64,000 nt of DNA, taken from assembly GCF_964022235.1 (NCBI RefSeq), contig NZ_CAXHZL010000004.1, positions 186,001-250,000 on the forward strand, written 5' to 3'. Of the stretch, positions 32,254 through 40,963 are shown piece by piece. A model generated the notes under the pieces. It saw only the letters and a list, made by a program, of their open reading frames with translations, had not been told where the DNA came from and did not search any database. Source of the stretch: Limimaricola sp964022235 (GTDB taxonomy: Bacteria > Pseudomonadota > Alphaproteobacteria > Rhodobacterales > Rhodobacteraceae). The first letter of the stretch is position 1. Every line of letters begins with the position of its first letter. Made by a program: the position numbers and the translations under genes.

Positions 32254-32733
32254 ATGGCTTTGAAACTCACTCTCAAGCCCGATGAGCGGATCATCGTCAA
32301 CGGCTGCATGATGCGCAACTCGTCGCGCCGCCACGTGCTGACCATCGAAAGCCAGGCCGACGTGGTCCGCGGCCACGATCTGCTCGACGCCGACGCCCCG
32401 GTGACACCGGTGACCCGCGTCTATTACCTGATCCAGACCGCGCTCATCCAAAGCGCCGTCCGCGAGGATCTGGTCCCGGTGATCCAGCGGCAGCTCGCCG
32501 ATCTCGCGACGACCTTTGGCAGCCAGAGCCTCGGCCACATCTTCGATGCGGCGAACTACGTCTCCATCGGCGACTACTACAAGGCCATGCGGGCGCTGCG
32601 CCCGGTGATCGCGCATGAGACCGAGCTGTTCGAGCGGATCGCGGCACGCGCCAAGGCCGATCTCACGGCAATCGAGGCGGACATGGCGCCGAGCGCCCCC
32701 CGCGCGCAGCCTGAACGCAGGGTGCAGGGGTGA
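32254..32733 (+). CDS. flbT: Flagellin synthesis repressor FlbT
   Basis: A 159-residue RNA-binding regulator. In Caulobacter it binds the 5' untranslated region of flagellin mRNA and destabilises it until the hook is finished. Family features are MALKLTLKPDERIIVNGCMM, then VTPVTRVYYLIQTALIQ and LVPVIQRQLADLATTFG. The ATG at 32254 is used because MALKLTLKP is the standard start. The conserved flagellin leaders nearby are its likely targets. Confidence 0.95.
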   Translation: MALKLTLKPDERIIVNGCMMRNSSRRHVLTIESQADVVRGHDLLDADAPVTPVTRVYYLIQTALIQSAVREDLVPVIQRQLADLATTFGSQSLGHIFDAANYVSIGDYYKAMRALRPVIAHETELFERIAARAKADLTAIEADMAPSAPRAQPERRVQG

Positions 32734-33554
32734 TCAGCCTTTCGGGTCTCAACACTCGGATGGGTCTTCAGCTGGTGGACGCCACGCGCGACCGCCAGCT
32801 CGACATGATCCGTAACAGTGCTCAGGACAAGCGCGCCATCGCCGCATTCGAGTCGCGAATCGGCAATGTCGAGACCGTCGATCAGCTGATGGAGGATCGC
32901 GAGCTCTATGTCTTCGTGATGAAGGCCTTCGACCTCGAGGATCAGATCTTTGGCAAGGCGCTGATCAAGAAATTGCTGAAGAGCGATGCCGACGATCCCA
33001 AGTCCTTGGTCAATCGTCTGACGGATGCGCGCTTCAAGGAAATGCATACGAAGCTCGGATTCAAGGACAACGGCACGCGGAACTCGCTGACAGATTCCAG
33101 CTTCTGGCAAAAGACGATCGTCAACAGGTATGTCGAGCAGCGGTTCGAGAATGCACAGGCCGACCAGAACGAGAAGGTGGGGACGGTCCTCGAGTTCCGG
33201 CGCAAGGCCGAGACCGTCAAGAACTGGTTCGACGTGCTCAAGGATCCGGAAATGACCGAGTTCATGCGCACCTCGCTCGGTGTGCCCTCGAGCGTCGCCG
33301 GTCTGAACATCGACAAACAGGTCGAGCTGTTCAAGGCGAAGTTCGACATCAGCAAGCTCAAGGACCCGGCCGAACTCGCGAAGCTCGAGCGCAAATACGT
33401 CTCGATCACGGATGCGAAGACTGGCGTGAACACGGCCTCGAACGCGGCGCTGGCTTTGATGAGTGCCGCCGTCAGCGCCGGGGCGGGGGGGCAGTTCACC
33501 CCGATCACCCTCGACATCACCGCCGTGACATTGTTGCGCCGCAACACCTACTGA
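32730..33554 (+). CDS. DUF1217 family flagellar-cluster protein
   Basis: A 274-residue soluble protein typical of Rhodobacterales flagellar loci. It has LYVFVMKAFDLEDQIFGKAL, DPKSLVNRLTDARFKEMHTK and a C-terminal ALALMSAAVSAGAGG segment. GTG start overlapping the flbT stop. The molecular role of DUF1217 proteins is not established; flagellar placement is the main evidence. It ends before a strong GC hairpin and a run of 12 G. Confidence 0.85.
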   Translation: MISLSGLNTRMGLQLVDATRDRQLDMIRNSAQDKRAIAAFESRIGNVETVDQLMEDRELYVFVMKAFDLEDQIFGKALIKKLLKSDADDPKSLVNRLTDARFKEMHTKLGFKDNGTRNSLTDSSFWQKTIVNRYVEQRFENAQADQNEKVGTVLEFRRKAETVKNWFDVLKDPEMTEFMRTSLGVPSSVAGLNIDKQVELFKAKFDISKLKDPAELAKLERKYVSITDAKTGVNTASNAALALMSAAVSAGAGGQFTPITLDITAVTLLRRNTY

Positions 33555-33560
33555 CGGATC

Positions 33561-33597
33561 CCCCGGGGCGCAGGGCGCGCGCCCCGGGGGGGGGGGG
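33561..33597. terminator. Bidirectional GC hairpin with a 12-G tract
   Basis: Stem CCCCGGGGCGC (33561-33571) with GCGCCCCGGGG (33579-33589); the run of 12 G covers 33586-33597. It sits between the convergent DUF1217 gene and fliG. The homopolymer is prone to slippage and to sequencing error; it lies outside both coding regions. Confidence 0.6.
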
Positions 33598-33605
33598 ACG
33601 GCACC

Positions 33606-34691
33606 TCACTCCAGGATTTCTTCGTCCTCGTCGCCCGCGCTCGGAAGCTCGATCGAGCCGTCCTCGGCCAGTTGGCGCGTGAAGTCGACGATCATGGTCT
33701 GGGCGGCGCGCGCATCGCGGCCTCTGACCGGGCCCATCGTGTTCATCTCGTCGAGTAGCATGTCGCGCGCCCGCGAGGTCAGCGCGTCGAGGAAATGCGC
33801 GCGCATCTCCTTGCTGGCGCCGCGCAGGGCGAGGGGCAGGGTGTTGCCGGTCAGGCCCCGCATAACCCGCGCAAGGCTCTGCGCGTCGAGCCGGATCAGA
33901 TCCTCGAAGGTAAACATCTTGGCCATGATCCCGTCGAGCGCTCCGGGTTTGCGGCCGTCGATCGCGGCCTGAAGCCCCTCGAACACGTCGCGGTCGAGCT
34001 TGTTGAACAGATCCGCCATGCGCTGCTCCATCTCGACGGCGCTGGACTGGCCTCCGGCCGACAGCATGTCGCTTTGCAGCGTCTCCTCGATCTGGGCCAT
34101 CATCTTGGGCGGTACCGCTTCCATGCGGATCATCCGCTCGACCACCTCACCCATCATCGTCTCGCCCAAGAGCGGCAGCACCTTGGCCGCCACTTCGGTG
34201 TCGACGTTTGACAGGATCGCGGCGGCGGTCTGCTCGTGCTCGCCCTTGAGGTAGGTGGCGATGACGCTTTCGTTCATCGCCGAGAACCGGGCCCAGAGGT
34301 CGCGCTCCTTCATCGGGCCGCGGATGTCGCGCAGGATCGCCTCGACCTGTTCTTCGGGCAGAAAGGCGCGCAGCATGGCTTCGGCGGTGGCCAGAGATCC
34401 GACCACGCCGCCACCGCTGTCGACCCCTTCGGAGAACTCGGCCAGCACCGCTTCGACCAGCTCGGCCTGCACCACGCCGAGCCGGGCCACGGCGCGGGTG
34501 ATCTTGGCGATGTCCTCGGGCGCCAGCTTGCGCATCAATTCGGAGCCGCGTTCCTCGCCAAGGCACAAAAACAGGATCGCCGCCTTTTCGGGTCCGCGCA
34601 GCCGCCTGAGCGGCGGGGTGGGGGGCGTCGCTGCGGCGCGGACGGGGCTTTGCTCGGGGCTGCGCGCGGGCGCGGCGGTCATCGCATTCAT
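33606..34691 (-). CDS. fliG: Flagellar motor switch protein FliG
   Basis: C-ring protein of 361 residues that contacts FliF and the MotA stator. Recognisable are GPEKAAILFLCLGEERGSEL (N domain), LAFLPEE-like EQVEAILRDIRGP in the middle and the C-terminal torque domain with FTFEDLIRLDAQSLARVMRG. GGAGG sits six bases before the ATG at 34691; another ATG six bases further upstream overlaps the fliP stop. Last gene of the fliF-fliH-fliN-fliP-fliG unit. Confidence 0.93.
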   Translation of the reverse strand: MNAMTAAPARSPEQSPVRAAATPPTPPLRRLRGPEKAAILFLCLGEERGSELMRKLAPEDIAKITRAVARLGVVQAELVEAVLAEFSEGVDSGGGVVGSLATAEAMLRAFLPEEQVEAILRDIRGPMKERDLWARFSAMNESVIATYLKGEHEQTAAAILSNVDTEVAAKVLPLLGETMMGEVVERMIRMEAVPPKMMAQIEETLQSDMLSAGGQSSAVEMEQRMADLFNKLDRDVFEGLQAAIDGRKPGALDGIMAKMFTFEDLIRLDAQSLARVMRGLTGNTLPLALRGASKEMRAHFLDALTSRARDMLLDEMNTMGPVRGRDARAAQTMIVDFTRQLAEDGSIELPSAGDEDEEILE

Positions 34692-34693
34692 CG

Positions 34694-35509
34694 TCATCCT
34701 CCGGCCAAGGGCACGTAGCTTTCCATCAAGCTGCCCGCCAGCATGTACCAGCCGTCGATCAGCACGAAAAAGATCACCTTGAAGGGCAAGGAGATCAACA
34801 CGGGCGGCAGCATCATCATGCCGGCGCTCATCAATATCGAAGCGACGATCAGGTCGATCGCCACGAAGGGCAGATAGATCAGGAAGCCGATCGAGAAGGC
34901 CCGGCGCAATTCCGAGATCATGAAGGCCGGGATCAGCGAACGCCAGCCCGCATCATCGGCGGTCTCTGGCACGGGCAGGGGTTCGGAGCCGTCGGCGCGC
35001 GCGGCGAGGCCTTGGAACAGCTCGAGATCGCGCGGGCGGGTGTTGGCGAACATGAATCCCTTGAAGGGATCGCCGATCCGCATGATCGCCTGCTCTTCGG
35101 TGATGGCGTTGTTCATCAAGGGCTGCAACCCGTCCTCCCAAGCCTCTTCGAAAACCGGCTGCATCACGAAGAAGGTCATGAACAGCGCCATCGACGACAG
35201 CACAACGTTGGGCGGCGTCTGGTTCAGGCCCAGCGCCGAGCGCAGGATCGAGAACACTATCACGAAGCGCGTGAAGCTGGTCATGATCATCAACAGGCCC
35301 GGCGCAATCGACAGCACCGTCATCAGCGCCACGAGCTGGATGATCCGCCCCGACAGCGAGGCCCGCTCGTCCGTGCCCGGGGCCGCGTCCGAGAACACGT
35401 CGCCCAACGCCCCGAGCACGCCCGCGCCGTCCTGCGCCGAGGCGGGCAGGGTTGGCAGGGCGATCAGCACGAGGGCCGCGATCGCGATCAAGTGGGGGGC
35501 GCGGGGCAT
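34694..35509 (-). CDS. fliP: Flagellar type III export protein FliP
   Basis: Export-gate membrane protein of 271 residues with a cleaved signal peptide (MPRAPHLIAIAALVLIALPT, ending near ASAQ). Family motifs are SFTRFVIVFSILRSALGLNQ, TPPNVVLSSMALFMTFFVM and IPAFMISELRRAFSIGFLIY, followed by two C-terminal membrane helices. It forms the FliPQR pore with the fliQ and fliR products encoded in another unit. fliO, often fused or adjacent to fliP, is not seen. Confidence 0.96.
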   Translation of the reverse strand: MPRAPHLIAIAALVLIALPTLPASAQDGAGVLGALGDVFSDAAPGTDERASLSGRIIQLVALMTVLSIAPGLLMIMTSFTRFVIVFSILRSALGLNQTPPNVVLSSMALFMTFFVMQPVFEEAWEDGLQPLMNNAITEEQAIMRIGDPFKGFMFANTRPRDLELFQGLAARADGSEPLPVPETADDAGWRSLIPAFMISELRRAFSIGFLIYLPFVAIDLIVASILMSAGMMMLPPVLISLPFKVIFFVLIDGWYMLAGSLMESYVPLAGG

Positions 35510-35517
35510 CGGTTCTG

Positions 35518-35877
35518 TCAGTCGCCCGTCACATAGTCCTTGACGATCTCGGTGAGCGAGACGCCGATCCGCGCGTCGCCCAGCTTCACGAGATCGCCGC
35601 GCGCCACGAGGCGATCGTTGATGACGATCTCCACCGGCTCGCCGATGCGCTTGTCGAGCTCGATCACCGAACCGCGCCCGAACTTCAAAAGCTGCGCGAT
35701 CGGCAGGCGTGCGTGGCCCAGCACGATCTGCACGTCGAGCCCGACGTTCATCATTGCCTCGATATTGCGTCCGCCCTTGGGGGCCTCGGCTTCGGGCGCG
35801 TCGTCGAACAGAGCGGCGGCGTCGTCCTCGATCTCGGGGAACTCGGCGCCGGTGGTCTTGGTGGGGGTCTCCGTCAC
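35518..35877 (-). CDS. fliN: Flagellar motor switch protein FliN
   Basis: C-ring subunit of 119 residues. An acidic N-terminal tail precedes a SpoA domain: MMNVGLDVQIVLGHARLPIA, QLLKFGRGSVIELDKRIGEP and VEIVINDRLVARGDLVKLGD. The GTG at 35877 is supported by GGAGG seven bases upstream; it overlaps the fliH stop (GTGA). Confidence 0.95.
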   Translation of the reverse strand: MTETPTKTTGAEFPEIEDDAAALFDDAPEAEAPKGGRNIEAMMNVGLDVQIVLGHARLPIAQLLKFGRGSVIELDKRIGEPVEIVINDRLVARGDLVKLGDARIGVSLTEIVKDYVTGD

Positions 35878-36524
35878 GTGCGGTCCTCCGGTGTGGGGGT
35901 GGGACGGGCATGGGCCCGAAGGGTGTTCAGGATCTCGTCGCAGATCGCGGCGAAGCTGTAGTCGAGGCGCCCGCCGTCCCAAGCCACCCGGACATCGCCG
36001 GGGGCAAGGGTGGGATCGCCGGAAATGGTGGTGCGCGCCGCAATGCCGCGGCTCTCCACGAGATCGGTGACGTCGCGGTGCAGCGCCTGTGCGCCGTCGG
36101 GCAGGGCGATCTCGAGCCGCGCGGTGCCTAGGCCGAGCCGCAGGCCGCGACGGATCTGCGACAGCGTGCGGGCATGGGCGCGGTCCTCTAAGATCTCCGG
36201 CAGCACCTTCTCGGCGGTGGTGGCGGCATAGCCGAGGATCTGGCGCTCGAGAGCGGCGCGGTGCTCGGCCTGCGCGGCCATGACCGCATCGAGCCGCTGC
36301 GCGATCCGCTCGAGCGCGGCCGAGCGGGCCTCGGTCTCGGCGGCGCGCGCCTCGGCTTCGGCCTCGGCCCGGCCTTGCGCGTGGCCCTGTGCCAGCGCCT
36401 CGGCGCGCGCCTCGGCCACGGCGGCGAGCAGATCGTCATCGGAATGGCGCGCCTTGGCCAGCTGCACGACGGCGCGCCGCTCCTCGGCGATCTCGCGGTC
36501 GAAATCCCTGTCGAAGAGCGTCAT
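35874..36524 (-). CDS. fliH: Flagellar export ATPase regulator FliH
   Basis: A 216-residue cytoplasmic protein that links the FliI ATPase to the C ring. The long Ala/Glu coiled-coil (AEARAEALAQGHAQGRAEAE, about 38-57) and the C-terminal domain with LEIALPDGAQAL and SGDPTLAPGDVRVAWDGG are FliH/YscL-like. Poorly conserved family; position between fliF and fliN supports it. Confidence 0.85.
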   Translation of the reverse strand: MTLFDRDFDREIAEERRAVVQLAKARHSDDDLLAAVAEARAEALAQGHAQGRAEAEAEARAAETEARSAALERIAQRLDAVMAAQAEHRAALERQILGYAATTAEKVLPEILEDRAHARTLSQIRRGLRLGLGTARLEIALPDGAQALHRDVTDLVESRGIAARTTISGDPTLAPGDVRVAWDGGRLDYSFAAICDEILNTLRAHARPTPTPEDRT

Positions 36525-36525
36525 C

Positions 36526-38235
36526 TCAGGCCTCCTCGGCCAGCCAGCCCTGAACGACCTTCAAGGAGGCCTCGGGCTCGTTCTCGACCATCTCGCCGAC
36601 GGAGACGAGGTTGCGCATGCCGATCTTGCCGTCGACCGACGCGAGCGAGATCATTTCGTCGCCATCATAGGTCGCGAGTTGCTGCTCATAGGGCAGCATC
36701 GCCTGCTGGCCCGGACCACGCGCCCCGTTGACGGCCGCGGGCACGCCTCCTGCCGCCCCGGCCATGCCCGGCAGGGCCTGGGCCTGGGCCGGTGCGCCTT
36801 CAAAGCTCAGCTGACCGGCGCCGCCATTGGCCCCCGCGAGCGCCAGATCGGGCGCCACTTCGGGCAGGACGCGCCGCAGCATCGGGCGCAGGCCGAAGGC
36901 CAGCACCGCCGCCACCAGCGCCAAGGCGAAGGTGCCGCGCAGGATCGCGCCGAAGTTCTGGGCGATAGTCTGGCCAAGCGACAGGCCGATCGGCGCGCCG
37001 ACATCCATCGAGTAATCCATGAAGCGCAGGCTGTCGACGGAGACGAGATCGCCGCGCGCCTCGTCATAGCCCACCGCCGAGCGGACCAACTGTCCGAGCC
37101 GCTCCAGCTCTTCGGGGCTGCGCTCCTCATAGACGGTCTCACCGTTGCCGGCGACGTTGTAGATGCCGTTGACCAGCACCGCGACCGAAATCCGCTCCAC
37201 CGAGCCGGGCTCGCGCACGGTTTCGCTCTGGGTCGAGCCGATCTCGTAGTTGACGATCTCGTCGGTACGGGTCGAGGTCGAGGCGGATTGGTCGCCGTTG
37301 ACGTCTCCGCCCAGTTCGGGGGGCAGGTTGTTGCCGACGCCCACCTCGGTCTGGGTGCCTTCGCGGTCCTGGTTCTCTTCCTGACGGGTCTCGGTCGAAC
37401 GCACGACCTGCTGGTCGGGGTTGAAGCTCTGTTCGCGGATCACCTGCCGCTCGGTCGACAGATCGACATTGACCTGCACCCGCGCGTTGCCCGCGCCCAC
37501 GCGGGCGGTCAGCATCTCGGTGATCGAGCGTTGCAGGCGTTCCTGCATCGAAGCGCCCGCCGCCTGCACGCCGGCGTCGCCCTCGGTTTCCTCCGACAGG
37601 ATCGTCTCGCCGCTGGCCGACAGGACGGTGACGCGCGACTGTGCGAGGTCCGGCACGGCGGAGGCCACGAGCGCCCGGATCGCGAGGCCCTGACGGCGCG
37701 AGATCGACGAGGTGGCGCGACCGCGCACGATGACCGAGGCCGACGGCTCAGGGCGGGTGCGCGAGAAGGCCTCCCGCTCGGGCAGCACCAGATGCACGCG
37801 GGCCGCGTCGATGCCGTCGATGGTCTGGATCGAGCGGGCCAGCTCACCTTCGAGCGCGCGCAGGCGGCTGACCTGTTGCATGAAGCTGTTCATGCCGAGG
37901 CCCGAGGATTGATCGAAGATTTCCCAGCCCGCGCCGCCTTCGCCCGGAAGACCCTGTTCGGCCAAGGACATGCGCGCGCGCGCCACGTCGTCTTGCGGCA
38001 CGTTGACGATCGTGCCGCCGCCCGACAGCTCGACCTCGAAACCGTCCTGCTCGAGCGCCGCGACGACGCGGCCCGCGGTGGCAAGCGACAGGTCGGAGTA
38101 GAGCGGCGCGAAGTTCGGCGCGAGCACGAGGTTCAACCCCACGAGCAGCGCCGCGACAAGACCGATGCCGGTGGCGCCGAGCGCGATCAGCCGAGGACGG
38201 CCCAGGGCCGAGAGGTTTTCGATGATGGACTGCAC
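36526..38235 (-). CDS. fliF: Flagellar MS-ring protein FliF
   Basis: Inner-membrane ring protein of 569 residues, foundation of the basal body. Membrane helices lie near residues 15-37 and around 425-445. The periplasmic ring-building motifs include APNFAPLYSDLSLATAGRVV and RVHLVLPEREAFSRTRPEPS. The C-terminus (about 535-569) that binds FliG has SLASVDGKIGMRNLVSVGEM. The start is uncertain: GTG at 38235 gives the normal short N-terminus, while a TTG 45 bases upstream adds Arg/Pro-rich residues. First gene of its unit, divergent from fliL. Confidence 0.94.
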   Translation of the reverse strand: MQSIIENLSALGRPRLIALGATGIGLVAALLVGLNLVLAPNFAPLYSDLSLATAGRVVAALEQDGFEVELSGGGTIVNVPQDDVARARMSLAEQGLPGEGGAGWEIFDQSSGLGMNSFMQQVSRLRALEGELARSIQTIDGIDAARVHLVLPEREAFSRTRPEPSASVIVRGRATSSISRRQGLAIRALVASAVPDLAQSRVTVLSASGETILSEETEGDAGVQAAGASMQERLQRSITEMLTARVGAGNARVQVNVDLSTERQVIREQSFNPDQQVVRSTETRQEENQDREGTQTEVGVGNNLPPELGGDVNGDQSASTSTRTDEIVNYEIGSTQSETVREPGSVERISVAVLVNGIYNVAGNGETVYEERSPEELERLGQLVRSAVGYDEARGDLVSVDSLRFMDYSMDVGAPIGLSLGQTIAQNFGAILRGTFALALVAAVLAFGLRPMLRRVLPEVAPDLALAGANGGAGQLSFEGAPAQAQALPGMAGAAGGVPAAVNGARGPGQQAMLPYEQQLATYDGDEMISLASVDGKIGMRNLVSVGEMVENEPEASLKVVQGWLAEEA

Positions 38236-38378
38236 GCAAGGCCTCGCCGCTACGGGTCTTTGTCCCGAAACTATCCGCAATACAGGTCACGGAACAAGTA
38301 TAGTCATGGATAAGTTCTTGCCTGTTCGGCCCAAAGAACACATATTGTCCATGTTCCGACGACCCAGCGGGAACCAAA
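38236..38378. promoter_or_regulatory. Divergent promoter region fliF / fliL
   Basis: AT-rich spacer with CATGGATAA at 38305-38313 (flagellar motif) and ACATATTGTCCATGTTCC around 38340-38357. It probably drives the fliF unit leftward and the fliL unit rightward. Confidence 0.5.
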
Positions 38379-38954
38379 ATGACAGATGTGAATGCAAAGA
38401 TGATTGGCAAGGAGAGCGGCGCCCGGCCGGGGCGACTGCGCCTGATCCTGCTCGTGCTGTTGTCGGTGATCGCCCTAGGCGGTGGCCTCGTCGCGGCGGT
38501 GGGGCCTGCACGCATCATGGAGTTGGCCGGGCTTGGCGGTGGCGATGATCCGGATCACGCCGAACAATCCGGCGCCGGAGAGGATCACGAGACCGCCCCC
38601 GAAGAAATCCGTTCGGCGCTGGCCGCGGATCCGTCGCGCATGGCGATGCCCTTCGAGGAAATCATCGTCAACATCACCGCGACCTCGGCCGCCGGTCGGC
38701 AGACCAGCCGGTTTCTCAAGCTCGATCTCGCGCTCATCTACGATTCGGCCGCCCCTGATGCTGCACGGCTGCAAGAGCGGCAGGTCTACATGCGCGACAG
38801 CTTTCAGGACTACCTGCGCACGCTCGACGAGCGCGACCTGCGCGGCAGCCTCGGGCTGGCGGACCTCAAGTCCGAACTGCTGCGCCGCGCCCGCGCCGTG
38901 TCGGGCGGCGAGGCCCCCCGCGAAATCCTCGTGTCCGACATGATCGTCCAGTAG
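38379..38954 (+). CDS. fliL: Flagellar basal-body associated protein FliL
   Basis: Inner-membrane protein of 191 residues next to the stator. It has a cytoplasmic N-terminus, one membrane helix (LRLILLVLLSVIALGGGLVA), an acidic linker, and the FliL domain with EIIVNITA, RFLKLDLALIYDS and VYMRDSFQDYLRTLDERDLR. It precedes fliM by two bases, the usual fliL-fliM pairing. Confidence 0.92.
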   Translation: MTDVNAKMIGKESGARPGRLRLILLVLLSVIALGGGLVAAVGPARIMELAGLGGGDDPDHAEQSGAGEDHETAPEEIRSALAADPSRMAMPFEEIIVNITATSAAGRQTSRFLKLDLALIYDSAAPDAARLQERQVYMRDSFQDYLRTLDERDLRGSLGLADLKSELLRRARAVSGGEAPREILVSDMIVQ

Positions 38955-38956
38955 GA

Positions 38957-39922
38957 ATGACCTCCATGATCCAGCGCACGCTCCGTGAGCCCGAAGGTGG
39001 TCTCACTGATGGCAGCATCGAAGAGCAGATCATCCAGATGGCCTCGCTCAGCTACGAGCGCCTGCCGCTGCTGGAGGCGATCTTCGACCGCTATGCGCTG
39101 GCCTTGGGCAGCGCGTTCAAGACCTTTGCCGGGATGCCCTCCGAGGCAGTGCTGACGAAGTTCGACTATCTGCCCTGCGCCTCTGCGCTCGAGGCCATCG
39201 GCACCCCGGCCCTGACGGCGGTGGCGCGCGCCGAGCCTTGGGATGGGCGCATCGGCGTGTCGATGTCGCCCGACCTGTTGTTCTCGGTGCTCGAGATCAT
39301 GCTGGGCGGTCGAGGCGGCAGCACGCAGGAGTGGAAGCCACGCAGCTTCACCGCGATCGAGCGGCGATTCGGTCAACGTCTGGCCGAAATGGTGCTGGCC
39401 GAGCTCGAAGCGGCCTTCGAGCCGGCGGGTGGCGTGAAATTCCGGGTCGATCATCTGGAAAGCAGCCCGACCAACGCGGTGCTGGCTCCGCCCAACGCTC
39501 CGGCGGTGCGGATCACCTTGAAGGTGAGCCTCGAGGATCGCGGCGGCACTTTGGATTTCGTGATCCCCGACAGCACCTTGGAGACCGTGCGGCCGATGCT
39601 GTCGCAGAACTTTCCGGGCGCCGATCTGGGCGGCGACAACGGCTGGCGCGAGGCTCTGGGCCGCTCGATCTCGGGCTCTGAGGCGCGGATCACCGCCGTG
39701 TTGCACGAGGTCCGTGTCGGTCTGCGCACGGTTCTCGACTGGGCACCCGGCGATGTCATTGACCTTGGGGTCGACATGGATCACGAGGCAACCGTATCGT
39801 GCAACGGTCAACCGATGTTTCGCGCCGCGATGGGGCGACGCAAGAACGGTGCGGTGGCGCTGCGCGTGACCGATGACCTCGGCGACCAAGAGAAGGAGCG
39901 CGCCGGTGACCTTGCTGATTGA
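38957..39922 (+). CDS. fliM: Flagellar motor switch protein FliM
   Basis: C-ring middle protein of 321 residues that receives the CheY-P signal in chemotactic bacteria. The FliM core (about 30-220) contains LSYERLPLLEAIFDRYALAL and RSFTAIERRFGQRLAEMVLA; a SpoA domain (about 235-305) follows. The canonical N-terminal CheY-binding LSQxEIDAL motif is not visible, so CheY contact may differ here. The end overlaps the next gene by 17 bases. Confidence 0.93.
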   Translation: MTSMIQRTLREPEGGLTDGSIEEQIIQMASLSYERLPLLEAIFDRYALALGSAFKTFAGMPSEAVLTKFDYLPCASALEAIGTPALTAVARAEPWDGRIGVSMSPDLLFSVLEIMLGGRGGSTQEWKPRSFTAIERRFGQRLAEMVLAELEAAFEPAGGVKFRVDHLESSPTNAVLAPPNAPAVRITLKVSLEDRGGTLDFVIPDSTLETVRPMLSQNFPGADLGGDNGWREALGRSISGSEARITAVLHEVRVGLRTVLDWAPGDVIDLGVDMDHEATVSCNGQPMFRAAMGRRKNGAVALRVTDDLGDQEKERAGDLAD

Positions 39923-40310
39923 TGCGATGATCCTGGCGATGCTGGCGGGTGTCCTTGGCTATGCTTGGATGGTGGACCGCCGGGTGCGGCTCCTGATGGA
40001 GACGCTGCGCGAGCTTCAGCCGGTGATCACCGCCTATGCGGCGGCGGTCGACAAGTCCGAGGAATCCGTCCGCGACCTAAGCAGCATGGCGCGCAGCCTG
40101 ACCGAGACCCCTGTGGCCGCCAAAACCCAGCCCGCCGCTGCCCGCGATGCCGCCGCCCCGCGCGCCGGTGACAAGGCCGGGCCGCGCGCTGGCGACAAGG
40201 TCGCGCGCGCCGCCCGCGCCCGCGCGCAGGCCGCGGGCGTCACCCGCGTCACCGGCAAGACCGAGCTGGTGCAGGGCTTTTTCGACAGCGTGCGAGAGCG
40301 CGATCAGTGA
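39906..40310 (+). CDS. Membrane-anchored flagellar protein, DUF6468-like
   Basis: A 134-residue protein with one N-terminal membrane helix (LLIDAMILAMLAGVLGYAWM) then a helical segment MVDRRVRLLMETLRELQPVI and an Ala/Arg-rich tail. Its conserved place between fliM and motE in alphaproteobacteria suggests a motor role, but none is proven. GTG start with AAGGAG seven bases upstream; it overlaps fliM upstream and the motE GTG downstream. Confidence 0.75.
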   Translation: MTLLIDAMILAMLAGVLGYAWMVDRRVRLLMETLRELQPVITAYAAAVDKSEESVRDLSSMARSLTETPVAAKTQPAAARDAAAPRAGDKAGPRAGDKVARAARARAQAAGVTRVTGKTELVQGFFDSVRERDQ

Positions 40311-40960
40311 ACACGCCGCGTCCCTTTCAGATCGTGCTCGGCGCGCTGGCGCTGGCCGGTGTCGCCAAGGCGGCGCTGCTGGTGGGTGACATCGGCGCGC
40401 CACGGATCGACGATGCTCCCGCGCGGCCCGGCATGTTCGTCGGCGCCGCCAACGCGGCGGCGGGCGACCCTGCGCCCGAGGACGCACCCGCACCGGCACC
40501 CGTCGCCCCCGCGATCCCCGAAAGCTGCGCCGCCCCTGAAGAGGTGTTGTCGGCCATCGCCACCGAGCGCGGCCTGTTGCACGAACAGCGTGCCGCGCTG
40601 GACGAGCGCGCCTCCGAGATAGCGCTGGCCGAGGAAACGCTGTCGATCGAGATGGCGCGGCTGGCGGAGCTGCGCGGCGAACTCGAAGGGCTGATGACCA
40701 AGATCGACGAGGCACGTCAGGCCGATGTCGCCCGTCTGGTGGCGCTCTATGTCAACATGAAGCCGCGCGAGGCCGCGACGATCATGAACGATCTCGACAT
40801 CGAGGTCGCGGTGACGGTGTTGGGCGCCATGCCCGAGCGCGATGCCGCTCCGGTGCTCGCGGCGATGAACGTGGTGCGCGCGCAGGCGATCTCGATGATC
40901 ATCCTCGAGCGCTCCAAGCTGCCGGGCGACCAGCGGCTCAACGGCATCCGACTCCAGTAA
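40307..40960 (+). CDS. motE: MotE-like protein (MgtE N-terminal-like domain)
   Basis: A 217-residue secreted or membrane-anchored protein. It has an N-terminal hydrophobic segment, a Pro/Ala-rich linker, a coiled-coil (about 85-135) and a C-terminal domain VARLVALYVNMKPREAATIM with NDLDIEVAVTVLGAMPERDA. In Sinorhizobium MotE is a periplasmic chaperone for the stator-associated MotC (family knowledge). GTG start overlaps the upstream stop (GTGA). It converges on flhB with a three-base gap. Confidence 0.82.
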   Translation: MNTPRPFQIVLGALALAGVAKAALLVGDIGAPRIDDAPARPGMFVGAANAAAGDPAPEDAPAPAPVAPAIPESCAAPEEVLSAIATERGLLHEQRAALDERASEIALAEETLSIEMARLAELRGELEGLMTKIDEARQADVARLVALYVNMKPREAATIMNDLDIEVAVTVLGAMPERDAAPVLAAMNVVRAQAISMIILERSKLPGDQRLNGIRLQ

Positions 40961-40963
40961 TCG

